DNA of 64,000 nucleotides from NCBI GenBank assembly GCA_018340805.1, contig JACMZG010001870.1, positions 15,354,457 to 15,418,456 of the forward strand. The letters are read 5' to 3'. Of this stretch, positions 41,201 through 54,120 are shown in pieces; the stretch's first letter is position 1; every line of letters begins with the position of its first letter. This DNA comes from Microvelia longipes. Taxonomy: Eukaryota; Arthropoda; Insecta; Hemiptera; Veliidae. The position numbers and the translations under genes were made by a program. Below the pieces are notes generated by a model that searched no databases, was not told the DNA's origin, and worked only from the letters and a program-made list of their open reading frames with translations.

Positions 41201-42385
41201 TATAGTTGATTTAGTTCATTCTGCTATTAGTAATATTTTATCAATAAGATACTCTGATGTTACTATTTTAGTTTAATGATATTTTAAGTTGTATTATGTA
41301 CTTTTAATAAGTCTTGAAAGCTTAAAAGTTTTTTATAGACATTTATCAATGATATAAATTTAATCAAAATCCTCCCACTAAACTCTGTTTCCAAAGATCT
41401 TTTTGGCTTAGCAGGATTTTCTAGCTCACACCTCAAGTGAAAGAAGCAGCTTCTTTTTGAAAAATTTTATACAATAAACAATTACAGTGAAAATATCAAA
41501 CTTTGAGTGAATGGAAAAGAAGTAGCATAAGATTGGAAATCTAAAAGGGGGTTGACATAAATTAACAACTATGGGTAATTAAAATAATTTTTATAATATT
41601 AGTTTTGATTAAGATTTAAAACTTTCTTTTGTTTCTCTTAAAAATGCAAATAAAGAACAGATCACTTGTTTTATTTTGTGGATTAAAAGACAAATAGATA
41701 TCTTCAGATAGTAGTTTACAGCTATTATTAAAGATTTATATTTAGCTATTATTTAAAACTCTGAATTATCTTAAATTTAACTTTTATGTAATTTTGAAAT
41801 TATTATAACTTTTTCAAATTCATTTTTTTATGTTCTAATTAAACACCACTTTAAGAAAGAAAGCAACTGATTCACAGATATTAACTTTCTTAAAAATAGC
41901 CAAGAAAGTTATATGAGTTATTAAAATATATAAATATGTTTAAGAAAATCTCATCAAAGAAAGAATCACTTCTTTATTGAGAATTTTATAAAAATCCTTT
42001 TAAGAGAAAGGACTTAGAAAATCGGTATTGATGCAACTTCTTTTCCAGTAGTAAAATTATTAAATGATAATTTTATTTAAAAATTATATACTCCATCTTA
42101 AAATAACAAAAAAGTATGAAAAGTACGTCTTTCAGTACTGATGAAAACTGCACTATTTCTTCCTTTTTTATCTGTTTAAAATATTAACATACATAGGTCT
42201 TACTTAACTCATTTTCATAATCAAATTTCAGCTCCAAAGGTGATGTTGATTGTCAAGTGTACCACTAATGAGCTATTAATTGATCCTTTTCTTTTCTTTG
42301 TCCCCTAGTTAGATGGGCAAGATAATTTGAAAGTGTCGTTAGTTTAAATTGCAGCAAAGATGCATTTGTAAAGTATTGGGTGCGG
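38291..42385. other. AT-rich stretch 3' of Rab8
   Basis: Includes the likely 3' UTR and downstream DNA of Rab8 (minus strand). No gene or conserved RNA seen. The frames 38617-38886, 40362-40571 and 40493-40681 have no family features. Confidence 0.5.
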
Positions 42386-43462
42386 TCAGAGTATAGTACA
42401 CCTAGAGAGCCAAGATGGTGGTTTCTTATTCTGATCTGATGGCTTTAATTGGTGACCTCCTTTTGGTGGATTACTTGCCTCCTAAAAAATACACAATTAT
42501 GTATATAAATTGTTTGTGTAATACTGTATTTTTTAATAATATCTAATTTAATTAATTTGTTAGCGTTACTTTTTACCAATATTATTTATCCTCATATTTA
42601 ACTTATAAGCACAAAAAATCAAGGTAAGTAGATTATATTTTAGAGGTAAGCTTTAATTGTAAACCAAACCAAATTAAAAGTAGAGAAATGAAATAAGAAT
42701 AAATTAATATTCAAAGAAATAAAGTATATTCAATAATATATAACAAAATTGATGTTGTAGAGTGGCTGTGAACAATTTTTCTATTTTCTTTATTATTTTT
42801 TTTAATTATTATTTTCTTAATATATTTTGTAAGTAAAATTTAATTTTAGTTGATATACTCAATATGATTTTTAAGTGGGGGGGGGGGGCTAATTTCAAAC
42901 TGGGGGGATTAAACATCTCTAGTCCCTACCTAGAATTGCCTATGGATAAATTATATAATAGTTTGGTATATAAAAACTTGAAAAAACAATCAAAGAATGA
43001 AAATTAAACTATCACTAATCTATTAAGTGATATTGGTCCATAAAAACAGGTTTGGTTTTTATCAGTATACAGCCCCAAAATGGTTAAGGATTGGTAGACT
43101 TTAGTTCCTCCAAGACCCAAAGACAACGGTTAATTAAATGCAGGCCATCGGGCAAAACATGTTGTTGTTTTGTATTATTTGTTGATTGTATTATTAATTT
43201 GCTACATGGCATTTTGCCAAGTATTTTGTGAATTTTCATCACCTAACCAATGAAACGATTGAGACACTTTCACTTCAATCAGACCATCTTAAGTAGCTTA
43301 GTTATAATATTGACTAATCATAACTTAAATAACAATAATGATGTCAATACCAATGAGTAAAAATAAGGTTTCTTTTACAATACAGTGGGGGTAAGATAAT
43401 TGGTTCAACGCAACATACATACAGCTTATATATATAATATATATATATATATAATAATATAT

Positions 43463-43553
<91 letters not shown>

Positions 43554-46500
43554 TCTAAAATCCTACTTATATATTACCAATACAAATGCAAATAGGTTTG
43601 CATATAAATACTAGATCGCTTAGCGTAACAAAATATGTGATGATGATGATGGGAGATTTTTTACCTAATTTATTTCACAAATATATAGGAGGTTTTCACT
43701 ATAAGTTTTGTTTTCACTCTAAAAAAAATGGTTTGAGGTACCCCATGTCCGATTTTCGCTTAAAATTTATATGGCTATGACCCAATTCCAAAACTAGTTA
43801 AAGTTTGTAGTTAAGTGTAATAAAAATAGGTAGAATCACTAGATAATAACAGACTTAAGTTTAAGACTCATTTAAACATAGAGACATACACCACAGGGGG
43901 CATAGGCATAGTCTATCAATACATTGAGAGACAAAAAGTATCTTTTTGGGGTCCTCAAGAGTGAGTTAAGGTTATATTAAATCAATTGTTTTTGGCTTCC
44001 TGCACATAGTTTGTGTTTTGATTTGTATTTGTAATGTTTAACTATTTTGTAATATTTTTATAAGCAAAGGTGGTCAGGTTACTTTTTTAATGTTTCATAA
44101 TATAACCTATAGGGTCTCTCTAGTAAAAATATCTCAATGCATTTAACCATATTTATAATCTTTCTTTTAGATAAGTAGAACTGAATATCCTTGGTATTTG
44201 AGTTTTTATGATGTAACCATAGAGTATTATAAACAACTGAGTGACTCATTATTTTTTTTATTCTAAAAGTTCTATAAATTAAACAAAGAGCAGCCTTATT
44301 TATTCATAAGCATTAATTAATTACAAATTAAAATTCACATAATAAATAAAAATAAACAACAAACTTAAATCACATTTCCAGAACAAAAATAAAGAAACAT
44401 TTCTAAGCATACAACATTTTCTAAAAAAATGCATCAATAAAATAATAACTAACTTATTTTTAAAAAAATAAAAAAGAAGACAAAAAATAAACTCCTAAAA
44501 AATAATAATTTATAACTAAAGACAAAAAGAAAAAATAAATAAAATGAAAAATATCTACTATTAAATTAAAAAAAATCAAAGCAAGCATTACTAGATATTC
44601 GAATCATTACACTAAAGTTAGGGGAATTTATTTTTAAAAACAACTTTGAAGAACAATCTTGGTCTTATGTTGACCATAAATTTTTTAAGCACATTTAAAG
44701 TGCTTTAAACATTTATGTACAACATTCAAAACTAGACCATGAAAAGAGTAAGTATAACACATTAGGATTTTTAATTATGTTTAAAAAATTAGCATACAAG
44801 CCCACAGAGAAATAAAGGCACTAAAATTAAATTAAAAAAAATGAATTCAACAGCATGCTTAAAACAGTAAGAAAGGTTTTAATTGGTATTTTACCTTCTA
44901 TGAAGAGCCAGCATCAATTAAAAAGATAAAAAAATAATTAAGTTAATAACAAGTATGGAATTAAGGCATTGATTAAAAGTAGTGAATTAAATCATGACAA
45001 AACAATTGTTACTAACATGAGTCAGTAACAACCCATAATAATTTGAAGAAAAACATTGATTCCCTGTCTGTTCCTTTATCTAAATTAACATTTGTTAATT
45101 AAAGAGGAAATATATACCCAGAGTTGACAAAGCAATTAAAAAAATTGGCTACCGTCGATACTTGCTATAACTGCAAGTATCGATGGTAGCTGATTCTTTA
45201 CTTTAATCACTAAAATGAAGTAACTTTACCCAAGAAAAGTGCACTATGTTTACAGCAATTTGAAGAATCAGCTTCCATCGATACTTGCTGTTGAAACAAC
45301 ATGTATTAAAGGTAGCTGATTCATTATTTGACATCTCTGTTGTTCTAGGTAAAGGAACAACAATCAAATAATTAATTTTAAAAAAAAATATTTTGGCAAC
45401 AAGAATTGCAAAATTTGGTTTACAAAATAAATAAAAGTTATATATATTTATTGAACTATATCTAATTATAATTTTTGCAATAAATAAAGCTTATTCCAAG
45501 CTTAAGATAAAAATGTTGCAAGACAGGGTTCTTTAATTAAATGTTTATTTTATACTCATTAATAAATAAAATATAAAGAATAGAAATTTAAACAACTATA
45601 ATAATATAAGGTATTCTTTATATTTCTAAACCCAGATTAAAATTTTAATATTAAAATTAATTTCCTTTTACTTAAATAAACTTTTCAAATGCATATTATA
45701 TTATTGCACACGGTTAAAAGCAGTTGACTGCATTGGAAAATAGTGTTGAGCAACCAATGAAGTTGGCCTGATATGAAATTGTGGGTATGTTTAACATCCA
45801 GAACTAATCTCATTGGCTCTAATGCTGTCAACTGATTTCAACTGTGTGTCATACTATAACAGTACAGTCATAGAGATATATACTAGAGGGGGATAGTTAT
45901 CTCAATACATTAAGAGGTCTGAAACATAATTTTTGTGAGTTAAGGTTATAATAAATTAAATGTTGTTAGCTTCCCATACATTGTTAGTATTTTATTTGTA
46001 TTTTAAACATTCCACTAAATAAGTTACAGCAACTTTGTTCTGTTCATATGATTATATTGATAGTTGAAGGTGGCCAGGTTATTTTTTTGATGTTTCAAAA
46101 TTCAACCAAAAGGGCCTCTCTAGTAAAAATATCTCTGTGAGTAAAATTGTAACCAAATATTCCAATAATGACTTCAAACGTTAAATATTAAATTAGAATA
46201 AAAACTACATTAAAGCTTACCAATTTTCTTTCTGTTTTAGTTTTAATATCTCTTGCTAAGGTGAAAAAAGCTTCATCAACATTATCTCCCGTTTTCGCAC
46301 TCGTTTCCATAAATTTAATTCCATATTCTATGGCAAGTTGTTCTCCTCTCTCCCTAGATACCTGTAGGGAAAAATGATCAAAATTTGTGACTTCACTATA
46401 ATGGTAGCCTCTATATCATAAGATGTACCTGATGGTAGCATTCTTATGACCTTCTCAGGGCAGGTAACCATAAATTAAAGTTTAAAAAGCCTTTTTACAC

Positions 46501-48659
46501 TATATTAAAAGTAAAATTAAATTTTAATGGTTAACGAGTCCAGCAATTGGTAGAAAATTTGTAGCCTCATAGCAATCATACTCCTCTTCAAATATGATAT
46601 TTAATATTCCATGCAAGAACTCCATAGAGTGCAGGACCCCAGACATGATTTTTACGTCATAACATGTATGAATCATTCGGCCATAGGGTCATTGTTTATA
46701 GTAGAAAAACCACTGGTCTAGTGTTTTATTCTGGGTTAGACAATATGCTGACTTGGCAAAAGTTTATAATTATTATAACTATTTTGTTTTTAAAAATTCA
46801 GTAAAAATATTCAAATAAAAGTTGTAGCTTTTAAGAAATCAGACATTTGTAGCCCTGGTCATTTTTTTTACCTCTTGAAGCTATAAAAATGTAATGCAAG
46901 AGAATGAGAGATAGTTAAGAGAGAGAGAGAGAGAAGAGGGTTCATGATAAAAATGGGCTGTATCTTAAAAATTATGCAAAGAATGTAAAAAATGACTAGA
47001 AATTTGTGTTTGTTTTCTTGAGTACTCAAACTTTTATTTGCATATTTTTTTATACGTAAATCCTATTGCCAATTGCAGAAAACGTAGAAAAAGAATTCCT
47101 TTCCACAGGAAAATTGCAAGTTTAGTTATGCCCGCACCTTTTCTACTATTGCCCCATCAAATTTTAGAGTCTTAATTTTTTTTCCAACTTAGACGAAAGA
47201 GGTATAGCTTTAAAGGGCTTATTAAGTTAATCACAAATTGTGGGATAAGCACATTTTATAAAATTCAATCAAATTAAGCAAACATCAGTTTTAATTAGAG
47301 GCCAAAAATATAACATGAACCAATGAGGAGTGCAGTGTTGCTTGAAAATGGGTAGAGGGGAGTATAGTCAGGTTCGATCCAAAAAATGTCATATCATCTG
47401 TTTTAGTTTAATTTTCTTATAAAAACAAGTCAAAGTTTGACGAGTAAAATAAAAACAAATTAAATGTGATTTAAACACATTTAATTTTTTAAATTAAATG
47501 CCTCACAAACAATTAAAATCTGTTTTTATAGAACTTTTATAATTTGCTTAGATGCGGGAATATTTCTACTATAGTGAATTTTACCCCCTTTCATAGTGGG
47601 ACCCCCTTAACCTCAGACTACAATTATTTTTTATCACAAAGAAGGATTTAAAAAAAAATATTTTTAAGACATTGCCATGGATATGTAACATTCCATAATA
47701 CTGTATTTTATACACCCGACTGTACATGTTTCGTGAATATTTGGCTCTTACGATCTTTCAAGAAACAATGTTTTCATTACTTTTCATGAGGTCCATATAA
47801 TACTTGTCAGCCTTAGGCAATTGATAATTGCTAAGGCACAACAGTTTTTACTTAAAGAATAATAACATCATGAATAACCTACGCACCTTAATACATTCAG
47901 AAAGTTTTCTACATACATTAAACAAAGGGGGTGTCATAATTATTCGAAAATAACTCAATCCTTCAATTAACAAGACAGGTAACTAGATAATTAAAAATAG
48001 TCTTTACAGATGTAGTTTAGGATCAAAATATTTTTATTATTTATAATGGTTATAGGTATAAAAATGTATACAAAAAATAAAATCTTTGCTCGCCCCTTTT
48101 TTTAATTAAGACTATATTCTTTGTTCATTGTTTTTTTGTTCTGAATCCATTCATATTTTTAGCAGGAAAAGCCTTTTGTCAGGATGGTTATTTAGACATC
48201 ATAGTAACGAATCAATTTATGTAACAATATCCTACCAATAATTCTCTTAGATAGTTTGTAAAAAAAATGTCAATCAATTTTATTGTTAAGTTAAGAAGTC
48301 AAACAAAAATATATTTTAAAATAATATAGGATAAGTAGAATGATTCATAGCCAACACAATAATTGATTGACCTTGTAGGGAAAACATAACAATGATTCAG
48401 ACCTAGATATGAAGGGGTCTGGAACACTTGTCTAGATGCCCTTAATGGGGTAGCCACTCCCACTTCCAAACCCTTATCCTAGTGTCCTATCACTATATTT
48501 TATTTATCTTCAAATAACTTCCATTAAAAAAAACAGAAACATAAAACCTTGTGTAGTTTTATTTATTAACTAACACTAGATAAACTAAACTATTATTTAA
48601 CTTTTATTGTTGACATAAAAAAATACTTATAAAATTATTTAAAATTATTTATGTATGCA

Positions 48660-48705
<46 letters not shown>

Positions 48706-51599
48706 ATTAAAACATTAATTATTTTAGAAATTATACCATATAGCTATTTTACCAAACATAAGTATTAAGACAGGAATACCACCCTTTTAGAAGGTTTACA
48801 AAACTTAGAAATCCCTTGAATATTTTCTTACCTAGAAAAGAGATCATATCTAATTCCTGTATAAATTTTTACAAAATTAAAAAAAAAGGAAATACTTAAA
48901 TACATTTTGTTGTGATAAAAATATCTATTTCATTGAAGATGGTCATAATTAGTAAAGTACTCTAAAGTAACTAATATTTTAAACACATCAAAGGAATTTT
49001 AGCTTCTGTTTAGTATACAAAAATGAGACTAAATACAAAATGTAGGAGACTTTTAAAACATACCTGTCTTTTATCATTGAGTTCACATTTATTTCCAAGT
49101 AACATTTTTTCAACATCTGACGATGCATTTTCTTCTATATTTCTAATCCAATTTTTAATATTATAAAAACTTTTTTCGCTTGTAATATCATACACAAGCA
49201 TAATACCCATAGCTCCACGGTAGTAAGCAGTGGTTATGGTACGGAATCTTTCTTGCCCCGCTGTGTCCCATATCTGAAGTTTGATTTTCTTACCATCTAA
49301 TTCAATTGTTCTAATTTTGAAATCGATTCCTGTAAAAAATAATGATACTTTATGAAATAATTTTTACAAAAATAATTTAAACACTAATTATGCAAGTTTA
49401 TATGTTAGCTATCCCATGAAGTAACAGAGTAAATAATTATGAAATTCTAAAGAACTGTCATGAGGCTCATCAGGATGAATCAACCTCAAGTGGCAGTGCA
49501 AATATTTTCCCTTATATAAACTTAATTTTTTATGGTCAATGTTATATTTAAATAGTCTATTTTTTAATAGACCAACCCTGATCAGAATGACAAAGTATTA
49601 TCTTGTTTAGTTTATTATATTGTAATGTAATTGTTTTGAAAGGTAATAAATAGATTATAAAAATAATAAGACTAGCGCTCTATAATAATAATATAAGACT
49701 AACGACCTCGGCCACGGAGGCCATAATAAATAGATTAAATTCATTTAATTTAAGTAGGGGTCTACTTGTTAAATACTACTTATTTAGAATAAACTAAGAG
49801 AACAGAAATAATGTATAACATATCAGAACAATTGCATTAAGATAATAAAATAAACTGATCAAGATAATACTATACCATTCAGATTGGGAACGCCAAGAAT
49901 ATTAAGAAATAAACTTCACAAAAATAGAAATATAAAAAAATTGAACTAATATAAACTAAAAGAAAAACTTTAAAAAAATAGATACAGCACAAACAAAAGT
50001 AATAACAATGTTTATTTTTTAGATAAAAAAAATAACTGTTTCATTAAAATTATAAAGAATAAAATGACTTTAAGCACAGCACGAGTCAAAACTCAGTTTT
50101 GCAGGTATACTGCAGGGTTCACATGTGGAAATAGTTTAGGTTATGAACAGAAGGGAGGACATATTAACAAAGATGTATTCAAGGAAATAGATGTTTCTAA
50201 GTCAATAAGTCTACCAGAAAAAAGGAATTTATTTGACAAGGATATTTCTTGGTAATGTACCCATCTGGAAATAACAAGTCAAACAATCCAATGTTACTAA
50301 TAACTGAATCAAATCCTTGTTTACAGAAATAATATATTATGAATAATTTTTGATAAAATATTTGACCGAGGACTGACCCCGAGGTTAAGGGTTCAAATCC
50401 AGATGGGGGAGGACCTTATGTAAGGTTATCCCTTGCACTGTTCTCCAGGGAGGTCTTGAATTCAGGGCCAGCCAACCCAGCTTAGGTTTTACGAGGTTTC
50501 CTTTGGCTGTTAAAAGTCTGATCCATGTTTCTGTTGTCTCCAGCTCATGTAAAGACTAAGTTCTGCGGGCTAGTAGAGGGTTATAGAGGGACCTAGCACT
50601 GTGAAAGTGGAGACCCAGATTTAGGGGTGTCTGTGGTCACACGACTAGCGAAGGAGATTTAGGGATGATGTCTTCAGATCTAGAGGATGCCTCCTTAAAA
50701 AATCTACGGAACTTTGGCTTTCAGGTCAGGGCTATGGGAATGGGTTAATGCATACTAACTTTAGGGTTGCAAACGGCGTCTCTCTCTGCTGGGCTGTACC
50801 AGATTGGACAGAACAGTAAGTATAACAAGTATCTGTTGAGACCAGAGGAACTGGTAAGATTGGTAAAAACTCATAGACTGGCGAGCTAGATGAGACTAAT
50901 GAGATCAGAGTTAGTTGGTAGGACTAGAAAAAATATACTAGACAAACTGTAGACTGGTCAGAGGTGCAGTCTTGTAAAGGAAAGGGTAGAAGTACCGAAG
51001 TCTTCCCTGGTGCACTGAGTGCATAAATTCTAAGAATTCTCAGTTGAGTGGTATTCTGGAGAGTAGAAACGCTAAAATTACCCTATAGGTTCAACCCTAA
51101 AAAAATGAAATATATGAGGTACACTAAAATTTTTCAATAAGTACATCTTAATGTATTTATATTAAGTTGGTTTTTGGATAGTATAAGAGACATCATAAGA
51201 AATTGGGTGGTTCCAGTAGTGAAGAGAGTGGCTCTTAATTAACAAGGCAGTTATCAGAGAACTTGGGTATAATTATAGTAGAGAAGATTCATCTTAGAGG
51301 TCACAGTATCTGTCTGTACTGAGAACAGCCGCACATTTACTCATTATGAATGATACAAACCATTAGAAGTACTTGGTTTTGGTTCAAAGTGATCTTTTAT
51401 GAGCAATAGTGAAGAAATATTACAAATACAGCGAAAAGCCATGAAACAAAGAGAGAAAATGTGTTATTTATTTACCTATTGTTGATATGAAGGTTGTGTT
51501 AAACGCATCTTCAGAAAATCTAAATAAGACACATGTTTTACCGACACCCGAATCACCTATGAGCAATAATTTAAATAAATAATCGTAAGTCTTGGCCAT
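42386..51599 (-). CDS. Rab8: Rab8 small GTPase, 4 exons
   Basis: Exons in transcript order: 51599-51476, 49329-49064, 46361-46221 and 42481-42386. They join in phase to 208 aa, the family's usual length. Rab8 directs post-Golgi and ciliary vesicle transport, cycling between GDP and GTP on membranes. Visible motifs are P-loop GDSGVGKT (15-22), switch [16 protein letters not shown] (62-68) and the TTAYYRG switch II segment containing the Thr that LRRK2 phosphorylates in mammals. ETSAK is also present. The C-terminus has the Rab8 signature [18 protein letters not shown] and a single-Cys CTIL box, which favours geranylgeranylation. [12 protein letters not shown] at the start, SEDAF and [12 protein letters not shown] separate it from Rab10. 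The guanine-specificity motif reads NKCE instead of NKxD. An in-frame TAA lies just upstream of the ATG. It is head to head with ILF2. Introns are 2-4 kb and hold SINE and MITE insertions. Confidence 0.96.
42870..42940. repeat. G-run repeat fragment
   Basis: A 13-G run followed by a ctggggggattaaac block and a ctagtccctacctagaattg block. It resembles the G-rich repeat near 8.3 kb. It lies in a MANBA-distal part of the window, just upstream (in + coordinates above) of Rab8 exon 4. Confidence 0.35.
43430..43552. repeat. (TA)n microsatellite
   Basis: About 120 bp of TA dinucleotides with scattered TAA interruptions, in Rab8 intron 3. Confidence 0.95.
43885..44140 (+). repeat. Direct repeat R5, copy A
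   Basis: About 255 bp matching 45870-46135 in the same orientation: atcaatacattgagag/ctcaatacattaagag, gtgagttaaggttata, ttatttgtattt-like, ggtggtcaggtta/ggtggccaggtta, and ctctctagtaaaaatatctc. Both copies are in Rab8 intron 3. Confidence 0.7.
45148..45323. repeat. Alternating hairpin cluster
   Basis: Four related ~20-base blocks alternate in orientation. Hairpin 1: gctaccgtcgatacttgc (45148-45165), 7-base loop, complement at 45173-45190 with one G-U pair. Hairpin 2: gaatcagcttccatcgatac.. (from 45264) pairs imperfectly with a block ending ggtagctgattc at 45323. Blocks 2 and 3 can also pair. Lies in Rab8 intron 3. It could be a MITE remnant or small-RNA precursor; not resolved. Confidence 0.7.
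45706..45850. mobile_element. MITE family M1, inverted short copy
   Basis: Ends gcacacggttaaaagcagtt and gatttcaactgtgtgtc. The core (gaaattgtgggtatgtttaa, catccagaactaatctcatt) matches the 8034-8249 element in reverse orientation. An internal portion is missing. Confidence 0.7.
45870..46135 (+). repeat. Direct repeat R5, copy B
   Basis: Second copy of the repeat at 43885-44140, about 1.7 kb downstream in the same orientation, ending ctctctagtaaaaatatctc. It lies about 85 bp from the 3' end of Rab8 exon 3. Confidence 0.7.
47300..47385 (+). repeat. Short interspersed repeat R6, copy A
   Basis: Shares atataacatga.c.aatgagga, gtt.gaaaat.gg and agtcaggttc blocks with 63105-63180. It is non-coding, in Rab8 intron 2. 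Confidence 0.5.
48662..48705. repeat. (TA)n microsatellite
   Basis: About 44 bp of TA repeats in Rab8 intron 2. Confidence 0.9.
49700..49724 (-). repeat. SINE S1 head fragment
   Basis: On the minus strand ggcctccgtggccgaggtcg resembles the tRNA-like head of SINE S1 (gcctccgtggtcgtgattg). Too short to be sure. Rab8 intron 1. Confidence 0.35.
50365..51095 (+). mobile_element. Long tRNA-derived SINE family S2, copy 1
   Basis: Begins with a tRNA-like 3' half (cgaggttaagggttcaaatc, containing a B box), then about 650 bp of non-tRNA body (tatccctt.cact, ccagcccaaccc-like, ctttcaggtcagggct, gtctctctctgctgggc, ctcagttgagtgg). A minus-strand copy is at 61140-61745. The A-box half is eroded here. Rab8 intron 1. 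Confidence 0.7.
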
Positions 51600-52689
51600 T
51601 ATTTAACTCGAGTAAATGTACACAAAATAAATAAATAATTAAAAAACTTGTCACTAAAAAACTACCTATCCATGAGTCACTGAAGACTTGATCTCCATCT
51701 TGTTTTTTTTATTATTTTTTTTTCTTCCACGAACATGTTTTATTTGAAAGCGCATTCTACTGGCGTGTTTTGTAACTTCTGGTACGATACAAAACGCTAA
51801 AAATTTAATTTAACTTGAGACATCAAGTTTTTTCTTCATCAACTTTTCTTCTCTATGACAAAAGACGTATGAAATGGAGACGGAGACTGCCTAATTCACG
51901 GTCCGGGTAGGCTTGACAATTCTAATTTCAAGACAAGCTGACTGAATGGGCCCAACTTACTTACTTACTGACTACCTGAACTTGGCAGACCGGCATTTCT
52001 TTCACTGAAACACTTACTTGGTCCATTCTAGTATATTGTCGTGTATTTAGCTCATAGTAAACCATTATGACATAGATTATTAATAATAGTTTAGTATAAA
52101 TATCAATGGACCAGCGAAAACTGAATTCTTACGGACTGACTGAACCCAAAGCGATATACTAAGTTCAATCAACCGGTGGATTTTCTGTTGAACTAACAGG
52201 AACTAGGTCTATGTTTAGGTAAACCCGACAAAACAAAAATATATGATGGTCCTACTGTTTATTGATTTATTAAAGAAAAACAAGAAGAAGTCAAGCGTTT
52301 ATTATTTTCTTGTGTAATTTGTTTGCTATTTCTTAAGATTTTTAATCAGTATTATATTTAGCTTTGACTTTTAATAAAACATTAAATAGGTAAGAAATCG
52401 ACTAAAATTATTTCGAAAGTATTCTAGAGTTTTATGTGCTTCTTTCTGCGTGAATATGGTCTTGCCATTGTGTTTTTTTCTGGCTCTACAATGCACCGGT
52501 TCACTGTTTAAATTGGTTATTTGCTGTATTAGTACTTGTTACTTTGATTGATTACTGTGGGGCATAGTAATTTTTAATATATTTTAATTCTATCTTAGTA
52601 TTATTTGATCAAAATATAGGTACTTCTTCTGTCCGAGTGCGAACCTGCTTTAACAACTCAAGGTTATGATATAAAGGTCAAGCTAAAGT

Positions 52690-52880
52690 GATGTTAAAAT
52701 GAGGGGCCGACGGTAGATACAGTGTTCTGACTCTCACCTTTTTCCCCTATGGGTGAGATGGACCAGCCTTTAATCAAGAGGAGTCTAGTTCAACTACTAT
52801 GCCCCAAGTCAGCGACACTTGTTCCTGCAAGTTCGGTGGTTATAGCTGGTGAAAAATGCAGGGTGGCAGGCATAGAGATA
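52690..52880 (+). repeat. Interspersed repeat family R3, copy B
   Basis: Plus-strand counterpart of 6709-6905, with gatacagtgttctgactctc, gagatggaccagcc and tctagttcaactactatgcc. A partial relative (gtgagtcggaacactgtctc) follows at 53250-53290. The frames 52749-52940 and 53139-53330 arise from these repeats. Confidence 0.6.
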
Positions 52881-53519
52881 TATCACCATTGGTTACATTT
52901 TAAAACACCGGAAACTGACCACCTTCAACTATTAATATAATCAAGTAAACAGAACAAAATGCAGTAACGTCTATTGTAGAACATTTAAAATCAAATCAAA
53001 ACACATTAAATCCCTAGGAAGCCTAATAATTAATTCATTGAAACCGTTTTCCATTCCTGAAGGTTTCAATGAGGTTACACAGAGTCTCTGAATGCCCCTA
53101 AATAATAGTTCAGACCTTTGAATGTTTTGAGTTAGGCTATGCCCATTCCATTAAAATATCTCTATGATGGTAGGTTATGTGGAGCTGCAATGCAGATATT
53201 CGGAGAAACTAAAAGTGATAAAATTTGCTCAGGACAATGTAAAGGGTGTGAGTCGGAACACTGTCTCTATGCGACCCCTCATTTTTACATCACTTTAATC
53301 AAGTTCTATTTTTCTGAATTGATAGAATAGAGCCAGAATTTTCTTAATGAACATTTGCTAGGGGCTTAGAGCATATTAAATCTTCAGATCATATTTGAGT
53401 TGCGAAATACTCGAATGAATCATTCAGAGGGAATATATTCGCATAGGCTAAAATTGGGGAATCTATATAGTCTACTCCTGAGTTGACTAGCGTATGAGAG
53501 ATAATCATATTTGACGTAC

Positions 53520-54120
53520 CACTTTTTAAATGATCAGGATAAACTTAACAATTCTAAGCTTAAAACTTAATTTAAAACAAAAACCAATAAAATTCTTTGA
53601 AGTAATACTAGATATTGGAAGAATTTTTTTTTTTATATGTATTTATGTTCAGAAAGTAGATTTGAGCTACAGAATAGTAATGTGGGGACATACCAATTTG
53701 ACTCTACTCAAAAAAAGATTGTACGACTTATAACCGGTTCTAAGTATGATGAAAAATGTGTCCCAATAAAAAAAAACTAGAAATTATGACCATAGTTTAT
53801 TTATTTATTTTTAGCTTACTAACTAGTATAAAAACAACTTTGCCCAACTATTGCTGAATAAAATAGTGCCCAAATACAATACAAAGGAAAAGCAGATCAT
53901 CAGCATCCGACAGCATAGATTAAGTCTGAGGTCCGTCATAGTGTGCTTGAAATAAAAATTTTCCATTCCTTAATTAAGTATATACTAGGACTTTCTGCTA
54001 AGCAGTTTAAGCAGAACATTAAAAATTCATTTGTACAAAATCCTTATTATACGTACAATAAATTTTTAGATAGAAAAAAGTCCTTAGCCAAAAATATGTG
54101 TTGATTTGTCATGTGGTATT
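53520..54120 (+). mobile_element. Degenerate non-LTR retrotransposon 3' end
   Basis: Translated pieces resemble the post-RT segment of LINEs: YRIVMWGHTNLTL, then in another frame QKKIVRLITGSKYDEKC, then a stop-ridden tail with IKYILGLSAKQFKQNIKNS-like and QNPYY..NKFLD-like pieces. Frameshifts and stops mark it dead. It is from a different family from the 33.8 kb fragment. Confidence 0.65.

Noticed and set aside
42386..51599. Rab10 rather than Rab8
   Set aside because: The [12 protein letters not shown] start, [19 protein letters not shown] and the [13 protein letters not shown] tail with a single Cys fit Rab8; Rab10 usually ends in two cysteines.
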